Source: Oscillospiraceae bacterium
Lineage (GTDB): Bacteria > Bacillota > Clostridia > Oscillospirales > Acutalibacteraceae
DNA: 64,000 bases
Direction of reading: 5' to 3'
Assembly (NCBI GenBank): GCA_012520505.1
Contig: JAAYOC010000017.1
Location: 1-64,000, forward strand
In this document: positions 1-9,321 of the stretch, piece by piece
Layout: the number at the start of each line of letters is the position of its first letter
Numbering within the stretch: the first letter of the stretch is position 1
Notes under the pieces: model-generated
What the model was told of the DNA's origin: nothing
Database searches by the model: none
The model's input: only the letters and a program-made list of their open reading frames with translations
Made by a program: the position numbers and the translations under genes

Positions 1-183
1 ATGACCCTCATCGTCAATGGTACAAGTAAATGAATATTAGTTTCTTTGCTTGGCAAAAGTCACGATTAACTTATGACTTTATTTTTCTTTGTTGTTCTTT
101 ATTGTTCCTTATCGTTCTTTACTATTCTTCGGTTGTTCTTTATTATTCAATTTTTACTTGCCTCCTTTACTTGTTGCTTTAAA

Positions 184-209
184 AAAGCCTTGTCAAAAGA
201 CAAGGCTTT
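184..209 (-). terminator. Rho-independent terminator downstream of the GRE operon
   Basis: Perfect inverted repeat AAAGCCTTGTC-aaaa-GACAAGGCTTT, with a T run on the minus strand after the stem; about 100 bp downstream of the 312..1121 stop. Confidence 0.8.
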
Positions 210-311
210 AACCTATTGTTTGGTATTTTATTTGCTATTTCGTTTGTTGCTTTGCTGCATTAAACAAAAAATTATCGAATCCAGTTGTTAATTAGTTTTT
301 TATTTTTATCT

Positions 312-1121
312 TTAATTATCCCCATATATCCAACAATGTTTTGGTGGTATCGGGTTATATATGCGGTCTATGTCTATCGTAGCGAAGCCACCTTTGAAAC
401 CGGAAAATTCACCTTTAGCAAGCACTGCTTCAAACTGTAAATTTGCTCCATAAACAGCAACTCTAGCACCCGGTTCTATACTTTTAAGCAACTCAGAATA
501 AGGGTGTGGAGAAAGAATTAATGTTTTTCTATCCAAAGCTTGTAGTTGAATACATGGAGCAAGAACAGGGTATCCTTCCTTGTCATGCCAAGAAATAAAG
601 CAAAGACTATCTAGCTTTTGGAGAAGTTCCAATGCCCATAGACTAAGTCCTTCTTCTATGTTGCTTTTTTTACGAAATAGTCTTGCCAATGATACTCCTA
701 TTGCATTAATGACAATTCCGAACATATCCAATGCTCGTCCTTCAGATATATCCTTAAGGTCAAAATAATAAACACTGTCTGCACCCATATACGAATTGTA
801 ACGGAAAAGAGAAGTACGGTTATAAGCTTCATAATCCTCACCGCTATCTAAAAAATTAGTATAGTCCATTCGACCGGTCCAAAAATCTTGATCTGCCGAC
901 AAAATTAAAAATCCACATCTCGTATCCTTCTGCATAAATTCGTTAGACTGCCCCACGATAAAATTTGCAAACATCATTTTATCTTCACCCTTTGATTTTA
1001 GGGTAGATAAAAGAGTGATATGAGGATCTCCTTTATGATCTGTTGTAGCTAACAAACCAATTTTGTAGTTAGTATCAAAAGCCTGAGCTGCGCTCTGCGA
1101 TATTTTATTTAACATAATCAT
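312..1121 (-). CDS. Tandem FMN-binding split-barrel (pyridoxamine 5'-phosphate oxidase-like) protein
   Basis: 269 aa; two split-barrel-like segments (KIGLLATTDHKGDPHITLLST... and LCFISWHDKEGYPVLAPCIQL...); overlaps the preceding activase ORF by 4 nt. Confidence 0.65.
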   Translation of the reverse strand: MIMLNKISQSAAQAFDTNYKIGLLATTDHKGDPHITLLSTLKSKGEDKMMFANFIVGQSNEFMQKDTRCGFLILSADQDFWTGRMDYTNFLDSGEDYEAYNRTSLFRYNSYMGADSVYYFDLKDISEGRALDMFGIVINAIGVSLARLFRKKSNIEEGLSLWALELLQKLDSLCFISWHDKEGYPVLAPCIQLQALDRKTLILSPHPYSELLKSIEPGARVAVYGANLQFEAVLAKGEFSGFKGGFATIDIDRIYNPIPPKHCWIYGDN

Positions 1122-2041
1122 TCCTCCATTCTCGTTCTGCCGGTGTAAAGAACATTTTTAGCTCCGGTTGATTCAGCTATTTTTAAAAGAAATTCCATCT
1201 CTGATTCACGCATCAGTGGTTTATCTAGAAATTCCCATTGACTACCAAGACGTTCGTACTTATCTACACAAAGATTGTTAAAAGCACAAAGTTCCCAACG
1301 GTCAACTCTATTTCGAACCACTTCTGCTAAAGCTTTAATATTTTCTGTACTATCAGTTGCATCCGGAATAATTGGTGTCCTAACCCAAAGTTCAAATTTA
1401 GCACCTTGTTCACGAAGGTGACAAAGTTTTTCAAAATTTTCCAGTATCAGCTTATTATCTGCTCCTGTCCATTCTATGTGCTCCTGAAGATCATACAGTT
1501 TTAAATCATAAAGAACTAAGTCAGTATGTGGTAATAAAGTATTCAAATGTTCCCATTGACATAAACCACAAGTATCTAAAGCACGATGAATTTCCTCAGT
1601 ACCTAACATTTCTAAAAGCTGTGCCGCTTCTTTGTACTGTATACAAATTTCTCCACCGGATAAGGTTATCCCGCCATCTTCACCGAAAAATGCCTTATCT
1701 TTAATTAGTTCGCTAAAAAGTTCGTCTACACTCATATCTATGCCTTTAACTTCTATGGCACCGGTAGGGCAAACTTCTTCACATTTAAAGCAACGTGTAC
1801 ATTTTTCTTCAGACCAAAGAATTCCATCTTGTCCCTGTTTCAAAGCACCTGTTGGACAACTTTCAAAACAAGTATTGCAACCCATACATCGCACGAAAAA
1901 CCATTCAATTGAAGACTCACAAGCGATGCTTTCCGGGTTATGGCACCACTTGCACTTAAGAGGACAACCTTTCACAAACAAAGTAGTTCTCAATCCCGGT
2001 CCATCCTCGGTACTCATGCGTTGTATATTCAATACCTTCAT
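1118..2041 (-). CDS. Glycyl radical enzyme activating enzyme (radical SAM)
   Basis: Radical SAM motif CPLKCKWCHNPES plus two 4Fe-4S clusters (CMGCNTCFESCP, CTRCFKCEEVCP); adjacent to a GRE. Confidence 0.95.
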   Translation of the reverse strand: MKVLNIQRMSTEDGPGLRTTLFVKGCPLKCKWCHNPESIACESSIEWFFVRCMGCNTCFESCPTGALKQGQDGILWSEEKCTRCFKCEEVCPTGAIEVKGIDMSVDELFSELIKDKAFFGEDGGITLSGGEICIQYKEAAQLLEMLGTEEIHRALDTCGLCQWEHLNTLLPHTDLVLYDLKLYDLQEHIEWTGADNKLILENFEKLCHLREQGAKFELWVRTPIIPDATDSTENIKALAEVVRNRVDRWELCAFNNLCVDKYERLGSQWEFLDKPLMRESEMEFLLKIAESTGAKNVLYTGRTRMEE

Positions 2042-2043
2042 TA

Positions 2044-4560
2044 TTAAATCCCCCTGTGGCTTTCACGGGCAATAATCTCATCCTGAAGTTCTCTACCAAT
2101 ACTGGTAAAGTAAGCGTTATAACCTGTAACACGAACTAAAAGATGACGGTAATCTGCCGGATTTGCTTGCGCATCTCTTAGCACATCAGGGTCAAGAATA
2201 TTGATTTGAAGTGCAGTGCCTCCATTTTCTATATAACCTCGAAGGAAAGATTTAAACTTTCCTTTATGGTCTGCATCAGAAATCATAGAAGTATTGAAAG
2301 TCATAGTATGACTAGCTCCATTAGGCAAATAATTTACATAATCTAAGTAGTCTCCTTGATTTTCAGATTTACCTCCAAGAGCCTTACCTACAGAGTTTAC
2401 ATTGGCAGTCGGGCCCATTATATCTGCTCCATTAGATGGACAAATAGCATTAGACAGGAATTGACCTTCTTCTCGGCCGTTTGCAGAAGCTTTGAGAATA
2501 AATCCTGAACCAATCCAGTAGTTCCACGACAACATACCCGGTCTATATCTACGTCCGGTACAACCTGTTTCATGTTTCCATACAAGTTCCCCAAACAACT
2601 CCATAACGCGTCTTGCCATTTCATCAGCTTCATCATCATCTCTACCGTATTTGGGAGCTTTATAAAGAGCCATGTTTTGTAGCTTTTCATATCCTTTCCA
2701 ATTAGCTTTTAATGCATCAACCAATTCTTCTAATGTGCAGATTTTTTCATCATATACTAAATATTTTACTGCCAAAAGAGAATCTACCGTCGTAGCAAAA
2801 GTAACACCCTCTACGGTTGTATAATTTAGTTCCGGACCACCTTTGGTAACATCCATACCTTTTTCGATACAACCATTTACCAATATAGATAAATATGGTG
2901 TTGGATTATAAGTCGCACGAATTTTTTCTGTAAGCTCATAATGATTTACAAATCGTTCTACAATATAAGCTAGTTGTTTTTCAAAAGCCAAATAAAATTT
3001 TTCAAAACTATCAAACGAAGATAGTTCTCCTGTCTTTGGTCCTTCCTGTGTGATTTTTGAAAACTTACCTGTCATTTCATCTTTGAAAGGTAAGAAATCC
3101 TTACCGTTACCATAAACCAGTTCCATAGCTTTCAAAAGATTTAGATTATTATCCACAGTACCGGAACGGTCATTTCCAACCATTGTATTTTCAAGACAAC
3201 CAACAGAAGCATAATCGTGGACATTTTCTAAATTTATGTATTTTTCTACACCGGAAATGCGTCCTTGACGAAGCATACCTGCCATACTACGTTCATCAAA
3301 GTTAAGCAAAAACGGTGCTCCCTGACTTTTAGACACCATATCTACAACAACATCCAAAAGTTTCTCTGGTGTTCCTCTATGTAAGCGTACATTTGGTTTT
3401 GGTTCCAAAATTGGGCTCATATCATCAATAACTTCCAATAGCAAATAGGTCAAGTCATTGGTCATGTCTTCACCGTTTTTACCTACACCGGAAATATTAA
3501 AAAGCTGACCAAAACCGGCGGTTATACCCTGATTTCCGCCTACTCTTATCTGTGCATCATATGCGGTATTACAATGAAACCAAAAACAACCTAGTATTTC
3601 TTTCATAAAATCATGAGTCATACCCTGTTCTATAGATTTCTCGTAGTATGGCAACATATACTGGTCAAGTCTTCCAAAAGAAACTCCTGGACCGGGATAA
3701 TTTTCATCAGCCATTATTAGCATATGAGTAATCCACAAACTTTGTACTGCTTGCCAAAAATCCTGAGCCCCTTCCCAAGGTACACGGTCAAGATTTGTTG
3801 CCATTTGTAACAATTCTTCTTTTCTTTCAGCATCAGTCTGGTTTTCAGCCTCAGAGCGACATAAAGCAGCGTATTTAGCAGCTAACTCTCTAGGAATCTG
3901 ACAAGCGGTCATCATAGCTCTCAAATCAGCGCCTCGATCTCCCTTTTTATCTTCCGGACTCAAAGCTTCATATACTTTCTCCGCCATTTCATATCGAGCT
4001 TTAAACCCGTCCTTTACGATAGCAGCATAATCCGGAATTAAATGTCCGGATGTAGAACCGGAATTTCCATAACCATGATAATGAAGGTAAAGGGCTGACT
4101 TTCGTGCTTCACGAACAAGTTTGTCGCGTTGCTTCTGCTCCTTTTCAGTAAGACACATTGAACTAAGCATGTTAAATCGAGCACCACAAAGAAGATCTCC
4201 TTCCAAAATCTCTGTAGGCATGTACTGACATATAGCACGTCGATTAAATTCTGCTACCCGCTCAGAAATAGACATTTCATAGAAATCTTTCGGCAACTCA
4301 ATTGTTTCTGCAGCCTCCGCTACTGAGCGTGTAAAAGTGTCAAAAAAATTAAAAGTTTCCGGAACAATGTAGTATGATACTTCATTAAACTGAATATCCC
4401 ATTTTTCTCCTGTAGTGTAGCAATTATATTCATTGTTCCACTTTCGATTTGTGCCTTCGAAATAATAATCTCGCAATCGTTTAACGCGTGGAGATAACAT
4501 TCCAGGCTGTTTTACTGCGTTTTGGTATTTTGCACTCATTTCATCAAACCTCACTTTCAC
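2044..4560 (-). CDS. Glycyl radical enzyme, PFL-like superfamily, substrate unknown
   Basis: 838 aa; C-terminal glycyl radical loop RVTGYNAYFTSIGRELQDEIIAR; active-site loop DYASVGCLENT (GCxE type). Confidence 0.93.
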   Translation of the reverse strand: MKVRFDEMSAKYQNAVKQPGMLSPRVKRLRDYYFEGTNRKWNNEYNCYTTGEKWDIQFNEVSYYIVPETFNFFDTFTRSVAEAAETIELPKDFYEMSISERVAEFNRRAICQYMPTEILEGDLLCGARFNMLSSMCLTEKEQKQRDKLVREARKSALYLHYHGYGNSGSTSGHLIPDYAAIVKDGFKARYEMAEKVYEALSPEDKKGDRGADLRAMMTACQIPRELAAKYAALCRSEAENQTDAERKEELLQMATNLDRVPWEGAQDFWQAVQSLWITHMLIMADENYPGPGVSFGRLDQYMLPYYEKSIEQGMTHDFMKEILGCFWFHCNTAYDAQIRVGGNQGITAGFGQLFNISGVGKNGEDMTNDLTYLLLEVIDDMSPILEPKPNVRLHRGTPEKLLDVVVDMVSKSQGAPFLLNFDERSMAGMLRQGRISGVEKYINLENVHDYASVGCLENTMVGNDRSGTVDNNLNLLKAMELVYGNGKDFLPFKDEMTGKFSKITQEGPKTGELSSFDSFEKFYLAFEKQLAYIVERFVNHYELTEKIRATYNPTPYLSILVNGCIEKGMDVTKGGPELNYTTVEGVTFATTVDSLLAVKYLVYDEKICTLEELVDALKANWKGYEKLQNMALYKAPKYGRDDDEADEMARRVMELFGELVWKHETGCTGRRYRPGMLSWNYWIGSGFILKASANGREEGQFLSNAICPSNGADIMGPTANVNSVGKALGGKSENQGDYLDYVNYLPNGASHTMTFNTSMISDADHKGKFKSFLRGYIENGGTALQINILDPDVLRDAQANPADYRHLLVRVTGYNAYFTSIGRELQDEIIARESHRGI

Positions 4561-4575
4561 TCCAAAAAAGAAACA

Positions 4576-5250
4576 TTACACTTTGTATGTAAGAATGTTC
4601 TTCATCGCTTCTTGTGCCTTCTCAGGTTGCCGACTAAGAATAGCATCGTACATAGACTTGTGTAAAACACACATCTCCTTAGGGGTTATACCCTGCTCAT
4701 AATATTGTATCAAAAGAACCTCATATGTAGGTTGCATTGAACTAAGAAATATAGGATAAATAGGATTACCGCTTGCGCGGGCGATTTGACGATGAAATTT
4801 AAAACTAAACTTAGCTAATTCTAATTCACTACCATTAGGAAGTTTTTGTTCTTTACGTATGATTCCATAAAGTTGATAAAGATCTTCATCACTACGATTT
4901 AAAGCAGCTAATCGAGCTGTCTCCAGTTCTATAAGACTTCTAGCCTCCAAAAAACCTTTCATTAGCTCCGGATACAACTGTCCTTGAGAAGATAGTATAG
5001 CATTGAGTACGGGCAAAGAAGCATTACTCTGAATGTCCTGAACAATACTACCTTTTCTGTCTAAAGTTTCTATTAATTGAATAGCTGAGAGTTCAGCTAA
5101 TCCGGAACGCACCACCGTTCGGGACATACCCAATTGCTCTGCCAATTCTCGCTCTGAAGGCAAAACTGAACCGGCAGGATATTTCCCTGCTATGATATCC
5201 CTGATAATTATATTTACAAACTTGTCTTTTAATCTCTGCCTTTGTCCCAT
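4576..5250 (-). CDS. GntR-family transcriptional regulator with FCD domain
   Basis: N-terminal winged helix AGSVLPSERELAEQLGMSRTVVRSGLAEL and FCD-like C-terminus (EARSLIELETARLAA, FHRQIARASGNP). Confidence 0.93.
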   Translation of the reverse strand: MGQRQRLKDKFVNIIIRDIIAGKYPAGSVLPSERELAEQLGMSRTVVRSGLAELSAIQLIETLDRKGSIVQDIQSNASLPVLNAILSSQGQLYPELMKGFLEARSLIELETARLAALNRSDEDLYQLYGIIRKEQKLPNGSELELAKFSFKFHRQIARASGNPIYPIFLSSMQPTYEVLLIQYYEQGITPKEMCVLHKSMYDAILSRQPEKAQEAMKNILTYKV

Positions 5251-5260
5251 AGAACGCTCC

Positions 5261-5293
5261 TGATATTACCACTATTGTTTTCTGGTATTACCA
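5261..5293. promoter_or_regulatory. Tandem putative GntR operators
   Basis: TGATATTACCA (5261-5271) and palindromic TGGTATTACCA (5283-5293), start-to-start 22 bp, just upstream of the GntR start codon at 5250. Confidence 0.6.
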
Positions 5294-5684
5294 ATAATAT
5301 ATATTTTGTATTTCCCTTCGTCAATGGTGTAAATAACCGAACTTGCTCACCCTTAATTAGTAAAATTTACAGGTTAACAGTGAAATTTAAAATGGGTTAA
5401 CCAAAAGACTTAGAACAACATTCTTTGTTTTATCTCATAAATTATCACTTTTGAACATTTTTATGTTACTTTTTTACAATATTTTATCCTTTTTTTATTT
5501 AAACAGTGAATAGAAAACCGACTTTAAATTTGCTAATATTATGGAGCGATTTATTGACATAAAATAAACAAACTTTTTACTTCGCCAACATATAAGTTGA
5601 CAAAGTAGATTAAATTATGTATATTCAAGACTGTGTTGTTTTATGGAAAATAAAAAAACTTTCAAAAATCGAAGGGGGATAACA

Positions 5685-7271
5685 ATGGGAATTAAAGAAG
5701 ACCTTGCTACAGCAAAAGATGTGCATGTATTAAGACGAATTTTCAGTCTTTTCCTTGTACTTCTTGCTATTATATCTGTTGCTGCAGCTGGAATCGGACT
5801 AGACCAAGATTTTAAAGTCAAAGCTTTTTTAGAAGAAACTGACGTTGAACAGGCAAAAAAGGACCTTACAATGCTCAAAGACGGTATCCAAGAACTCAAA
5901 GACAACGAAGAAACTTATTTTGCTGGAATACAGGAATACACAGCAGGTCTTGCAGAGTTCACAGACGGTCAAAAGCAAGTTGCAGCTGGTGAAATTGAAC
6001 TAGCTGAAGGAGGAAAGCAACTAAAAGCCGGACAGGCTGAATACGACTATTATGTAAAACTACTTGCTGATGGTAAGAAAAAAATTGAAGAAGGCGAAAA
6101 ACTACTTGCTGATGGTAAGGCAGAACTTGCTGCTGGTGAAGCTGAACTTGAGTCCCACAGACAAGAGTACAACGAAGGTAAACAGATGATTGAGGATTCT
6201 AAAGAAGCCTTCGAACTAATTGAAAAATATAAAGATAAACAATGGTTTGTCGGCATGATGAGTACAGATGTTATGATTAACATCTTAAACAGAGAAATGG
6301 GATTGGATATTCCTAAGGGTACAAAAAATGTTCCAGCTTATCTTATTAAAATGAGAGATGACGGAATTGCTCAACTTAAAGAATTTGAAGATGGCGAAAG
6401 ACAAGTTGCTGAAGGTAAAAAAATGATTGCTGATGGTGAAGCAGAACTTGCCGCTGGTAAAAAGGAATATAATGAAGGCGTTGCAGCACTTGCAGCCGGT
6501 AAGCAAGAACTTGATGCAGGTTATGCAGAATATGCTGCTGGTGAAAAGCTGATTGCTGATGGTAAGAAACAGCTTGCAGAAGGTGAAATTCAGCTTACAG
6601 AAGGTAAGTCACAACTCGACATGTTTTCAGACGGTGTTCGTCAAGTAAGAGACGGTCTTATGGAAGTATTAGCACTTGAAACCGTTTATACAAGAAGTGG
6701 TGTGTTAAAAGTTAAATCTCCACTCTATAAATATCCAGACGCAAAAGAAAAACTCACCAAGTTAGACGAAAACGGTAACCCTGTTAAGCTACACGATGAT
6801 ACGGATCACATTGACTTAGATCTTGCTGCTAAAATATCAATAGCTTCTTTTGAATATCTTGAAGATGCTGGAGCGGACGCTGAATCAGAGCTTATAAATA
6901 GGATTCTTTTACATGGACTTCTTGCTATCGCTGGAATTCTTACACTTATTGCAGGTGTTATTGGTTTCTTTGGCAGAGGTGCAGGTCTTACAATCTTTAT
7001 TGCAATTTTTGGATTTGGTCTTCTCATCTTTGGTATTCACGGAAACTTCTTCGACTACGCATACAAACTCAAGAGTGGAGTTTATGTAGGAGACTTCCAA
7101 TCAATAATGGTTATTGTATTCGCATTAATGACTCTCAATGCAGCAATCGTTTATTGGTATACAAGACTTGAAGAAGGTAAGCCTCTTAAAGAAAAACTTA
7201 CCGGACTTAAAAATAAGTTTAAAAAAGGCGACAAAGAAAGTGGCGGAAAATACAACTCTATTAATGTTTAA
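5685..7271 (+). CDS. Membrane protein with heptad (A/D-x-G-x-x-x-L) coiled-coil repeats
   Basis: GGGGG RBS before ATG at 5685 preferred over ORF start 5643; N-terminal TM, repeats ADGKKKIEEGEKLLADGKAELAAGEAEL, C-terminal TM helices. Confidence 0.75.
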   Translation: MGIKEDLATAKDVHVLRRIFSLFLVLLAIISVAAAGIGLDQDFKVKAFLEETDVEQAKKDLTMLKDGIQELKDNEETYFAGIQEYTAGLAEFTDGQKQVAAGEIELAEGGKQLKAGQAEYDYYVKLLADGKKKIEEGEKLLADGKAELAAGEAELESHRQEYNEGKQMIEDSKEAFELIEKYKDKQWFVGMMSTDVMINILNREMGLDIPKGTKNVPAYLIKMRDDGIAQLKEFEDGERQVAEGKKMIADGEAELAAGKKEYNEGVAALAAGKQELDAGYAEYAAGEKLIADGKKQLAEGEIQLTEGKSQLDMFSDGVRQVRDGLMEVLALETVYTRSGVLKVKSPLYKYPDAKEKLTKLDENGNPVKLHDDTDHIDLDLAAKISIASFEYLEDAGADAESELINRILLHGLLAIAGILTLIAGVIGFFGRGAGLTIFIAIFGFGLLIFGIHGNFFDYAYKLKSGVYVGDFQSIMVIVFALMTLNAAIVYWYTRLEEGKPLKEKLTGLKNKFKKGDKESGGKYNSINV

Positions 7272-7292
7272 TTGAGTTAAAACAAAGTTTTA

Positions 7293-7318
7293 GGGCACCC
7301 TTGAGGGTGCCCTTTTTT
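7293..7318 (+). terminator. Rho-independent terminator
   Basis: GGGCACCC-ttga-GGGTGCCC followed by TTTTTT. Confidence 0.9.
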
Positions 7319-7385
7319 ATTACCTGCTAATTTAAAATCTTCTGTTTTCAAAGCATAGAATAAAATTCAATTTTAAGAAATTAAA

Positions 7386-7925
7386 TTAATAATTTTCTTT
7401 GTGAAGTTCAAAGTAGCTCTGTGAATGATCACATACAGGGCATACTTCCGGGGCTGCTTTGCCAACAACAATATGACCACAATTGCGACATTCCCATACC
7501 TGTATATCTGACTTTTCGAAAACTTTCTTTGTTTCTACGTTTTTGAGAAGTGCACGATATCTTTCTTCATGCATCTTTTCAATTGCAGCAACACCACGGA
7601 ACTGTTCAGCAAGCTCGTGGAATCCTTCCTCGTCAGCTTCTTTAGCCATTCTGTCATACATATCTGTCCATTCAAAGTTCTCACCTTCAGCGGCATCAAG
7701 AAGGTTCTCAGCTGTATCACCAAGCCCACCAAGAGCCTTAAACCAAAGTTTAGCATGCTCTTTCTCGTTTTCAGCAGTCTTAAGGAAAAGTTCAGCAATC
7801 TGTTCAAAACCTTGCTTCTTTGCTACTGAAGCAAAATATGTATATTTGTTTCTAGCTTGCGATTCACCCGCAAACGCTTCCATTAAATTTTTTTCTGTCT
7901 TTGTACCTGCATACTTATTTGCCAT
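7386..7925 (-). CDS. rbr: Rubrerythrin
   Basis: Ferritin-like ExxxR/ExxH motifs ([22 protein letters not shown]) and C-terminal rubredoxin-type [24 protein letters not shown]. Confidence 0.97.
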   Translation of the reverse strand: MANKYAGTKTEKNLMEAFAGESQARNKYTYFASVAKKQGFEQIAELFLKTAENEKEHAKLWFKALGGLGDTAENLLDAAEGENFEWTDMYDRMAKEADEEGFHELAEQFRGVAAIEKMHEERYRALLKNVETKKVFEKSDIQVWECRNCGHIVVGKAAPEVCPVCDHSQSYFELHKENY

Positions 7926-7987
7926 TTTTTATACCTCCATAGATTTATTTTACACATGCATTCTAACACAATTAAAGGTGTTTTTCC

Positions 7988-8000
7988 GTGACTTTGTCAC
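7988..8000. promoter_or_regulatory. Putative CRP/FNR-type operator in the rbr/crp divergent intergenic region
   Basis: Palindrome GTGAC-TTT-GTCAC; followed by a second inverted repeat TGTCAA-ATTAA-TTGACA at 8003-8019. Confidence 0.5.
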
Positions 8001-8081
8001 CCTGTCAAATTAATTGACATACACTTTTTAGTATACTACAATTTAAACATTAACAAAATTTAAACATTCAAAGGTGAGAAC

Positions 8082-8756
8082 ATGGATTATGCAACTTTCG
8101 AAAAAATCTTTCTTGAATATTTCCCATTTTATAAAGATCTTTCTAAAGAAGATCAAAAACTGCTCTGTCAAAACACTCAGTTTATTTCATACAAAAAGGG
8201 TGAAACGGTCCACACCGGTGCGGACTGTCTTGGGTCAACCCTTGTCTATTCAGGAGACCTTAGAGTTTATATGCTTTCGGAAGAAGGAAAGGACATTACC
8301 CTATACCGTCTTCTTGAAGGAGATTTCTGTATGCTTACTGCGTCTTGTGTAATTCAAGCAATTACTTTTGATGTTTGCGTAGACGCAGAAGCCGATTCTA
8401 AATGCATTGTAATGAACAGTAGCCTTCTTGAAATTTTAATGGATAAATATCCTTCTATGAAAATATATATGCTTGAAACAGCTATTGAAAAATTTTCTAA
8501 CGTTATGTGGTCAATGCAACAAATTCTTTTCATGAGCCTCGATAAACGCCTTGCAATTTTACTTATTGATGAACTTGCAAAATCTGAAGATGACACCATT
8601 CATTTAACCCATGAGCAACTTGCAAAGTATATGGGTTCAGCAAGAGAAGTTGTTTCTCGTATGTTAAAATTTTTCTCCGAAGAAGGGCTCGTAGAACTTT
8701 CTCGCGGTGGTGTTAAAATTCTCGATAAAAAGAGACTGCGTGAACTAACCATTTAA
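8082..8756 (+). CDS. Crp/Fnr family transcriptional regulator
   Basis: cNMP-like beta barrel plus HTH LTHEQLAKYMGSAREVVSRMLKFF; divergent from rubrerythrin. Confidence 0.93.
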   Translation: MDYATFEKIFLEYFPFYKDLSKEDQKLLCQNTQFISYKKGETVHTGADCLGSTLVYSGDLRVYMLSEEGKDITLYRLLEGDFCMLTASCVIQAITFDVCVDAEADSKCIVMNSSLLEILMDKYPSMKIYMLETAIEKFSNVMWSMQQILFMSLDKRLAILLIDELAKSEDDTIHLTHEQLAKYMGSAREVVSRMLKFFSEEGLVELSRGGVKILDKKRLRELTI

Positions 8757-9061
8757 ACATTTAACATAGCTAACAGATCTGCTTTTGTTCTTGCACCAAC
8801 AGCTGAAGAAACAACTTTGCCGTCTTTCATTACCACAAGTGTAGGAATACTAACAATTGAAAATCTGCCTGCAAGATCCGGATTTTCATCAACATTAACT
8901 TTACCAACGAAATATTCCGGATGTTCTTTTGCAATTTCTTCTACAATAGGACCTACCATCTTACATGGTCCACACCAATCCGCATAGAAATCAAGAAGTA
9001 CCGGTTTCTCAGACTTCATTACTTCATTATTAAACACATCGTTTGTTACTTTTACTACCAT
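8753..9061 (-). CDS. trxA: Thioredoxin
   Basis: DFYADWCGPCKMVGP active site; cis-Pro SIPTLVVMKDG. Confidence 0.97.
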   Translation of the reverse strand: MVVKVTNDVFNNEVMKSEKPVLLDFYADWCGPCKMVGPIVEEIAKEHPEYFVGKVNVDENPDLAGRFSIVSIPTLVVMKDGKVVSSAVGARTKADLLAMLNV

Positions 9062-9073
9062 AATTTACACTCC

Positions 9074-9277
9074 TTATTTTTCTTTGTAATAAAGCATACA
9101 GTGGCAATAGCCTTCAAAGTTTTCATCAGCAATTTGATCTCTAAACTCCTTGCATATGCATTTTGTATCTTCATTTTGTTCAAGTTTACATGGGCAATAT
9201 CCACCTTTTGCCTTAAGACCTTCTCTAATAGCTTTTACTACCTCTTGGTCTTCGTTTAATCTGATTTTCTTTTTCAT
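9074..9277 (-). CDS. Ferredoxin:thioredoxin reductase catalytic (beta) subunit-like protein
   Basis: CPCK ... CICKEF ... CHCMLY cysteine pattern; ATG at 9277 with AGGG RBS preferred over the GTG at 9286. Confidence 0.85.
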   Translation of the reverse strand: MKKKIRLNEDQEVVKAIREGLKAKGGYCPCKLEQNEDTKCICKEFRDQIADENFEGYCHCMLYYKEK

Positions 9278-9321
9278 ATTTATCACCCTGCATCCATAAT
9301 ACTTTTAAAAATTAATTTATC

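Noticed and set aside
60-140. TTCTTTATTGTTC-like degenerate repeats at the window start
   Set aside because: Imperfect and irregular spacing in a T-rich intergenic region; not enough to call a repeat element.
73-291. 72-aa plus-strand ORF
   Set aside because: T-rich low-complexity (MTLFFFVVLYCSLSFF...), contains the terminator hairpin of the GRE operon; no RBS. Likely spurious.
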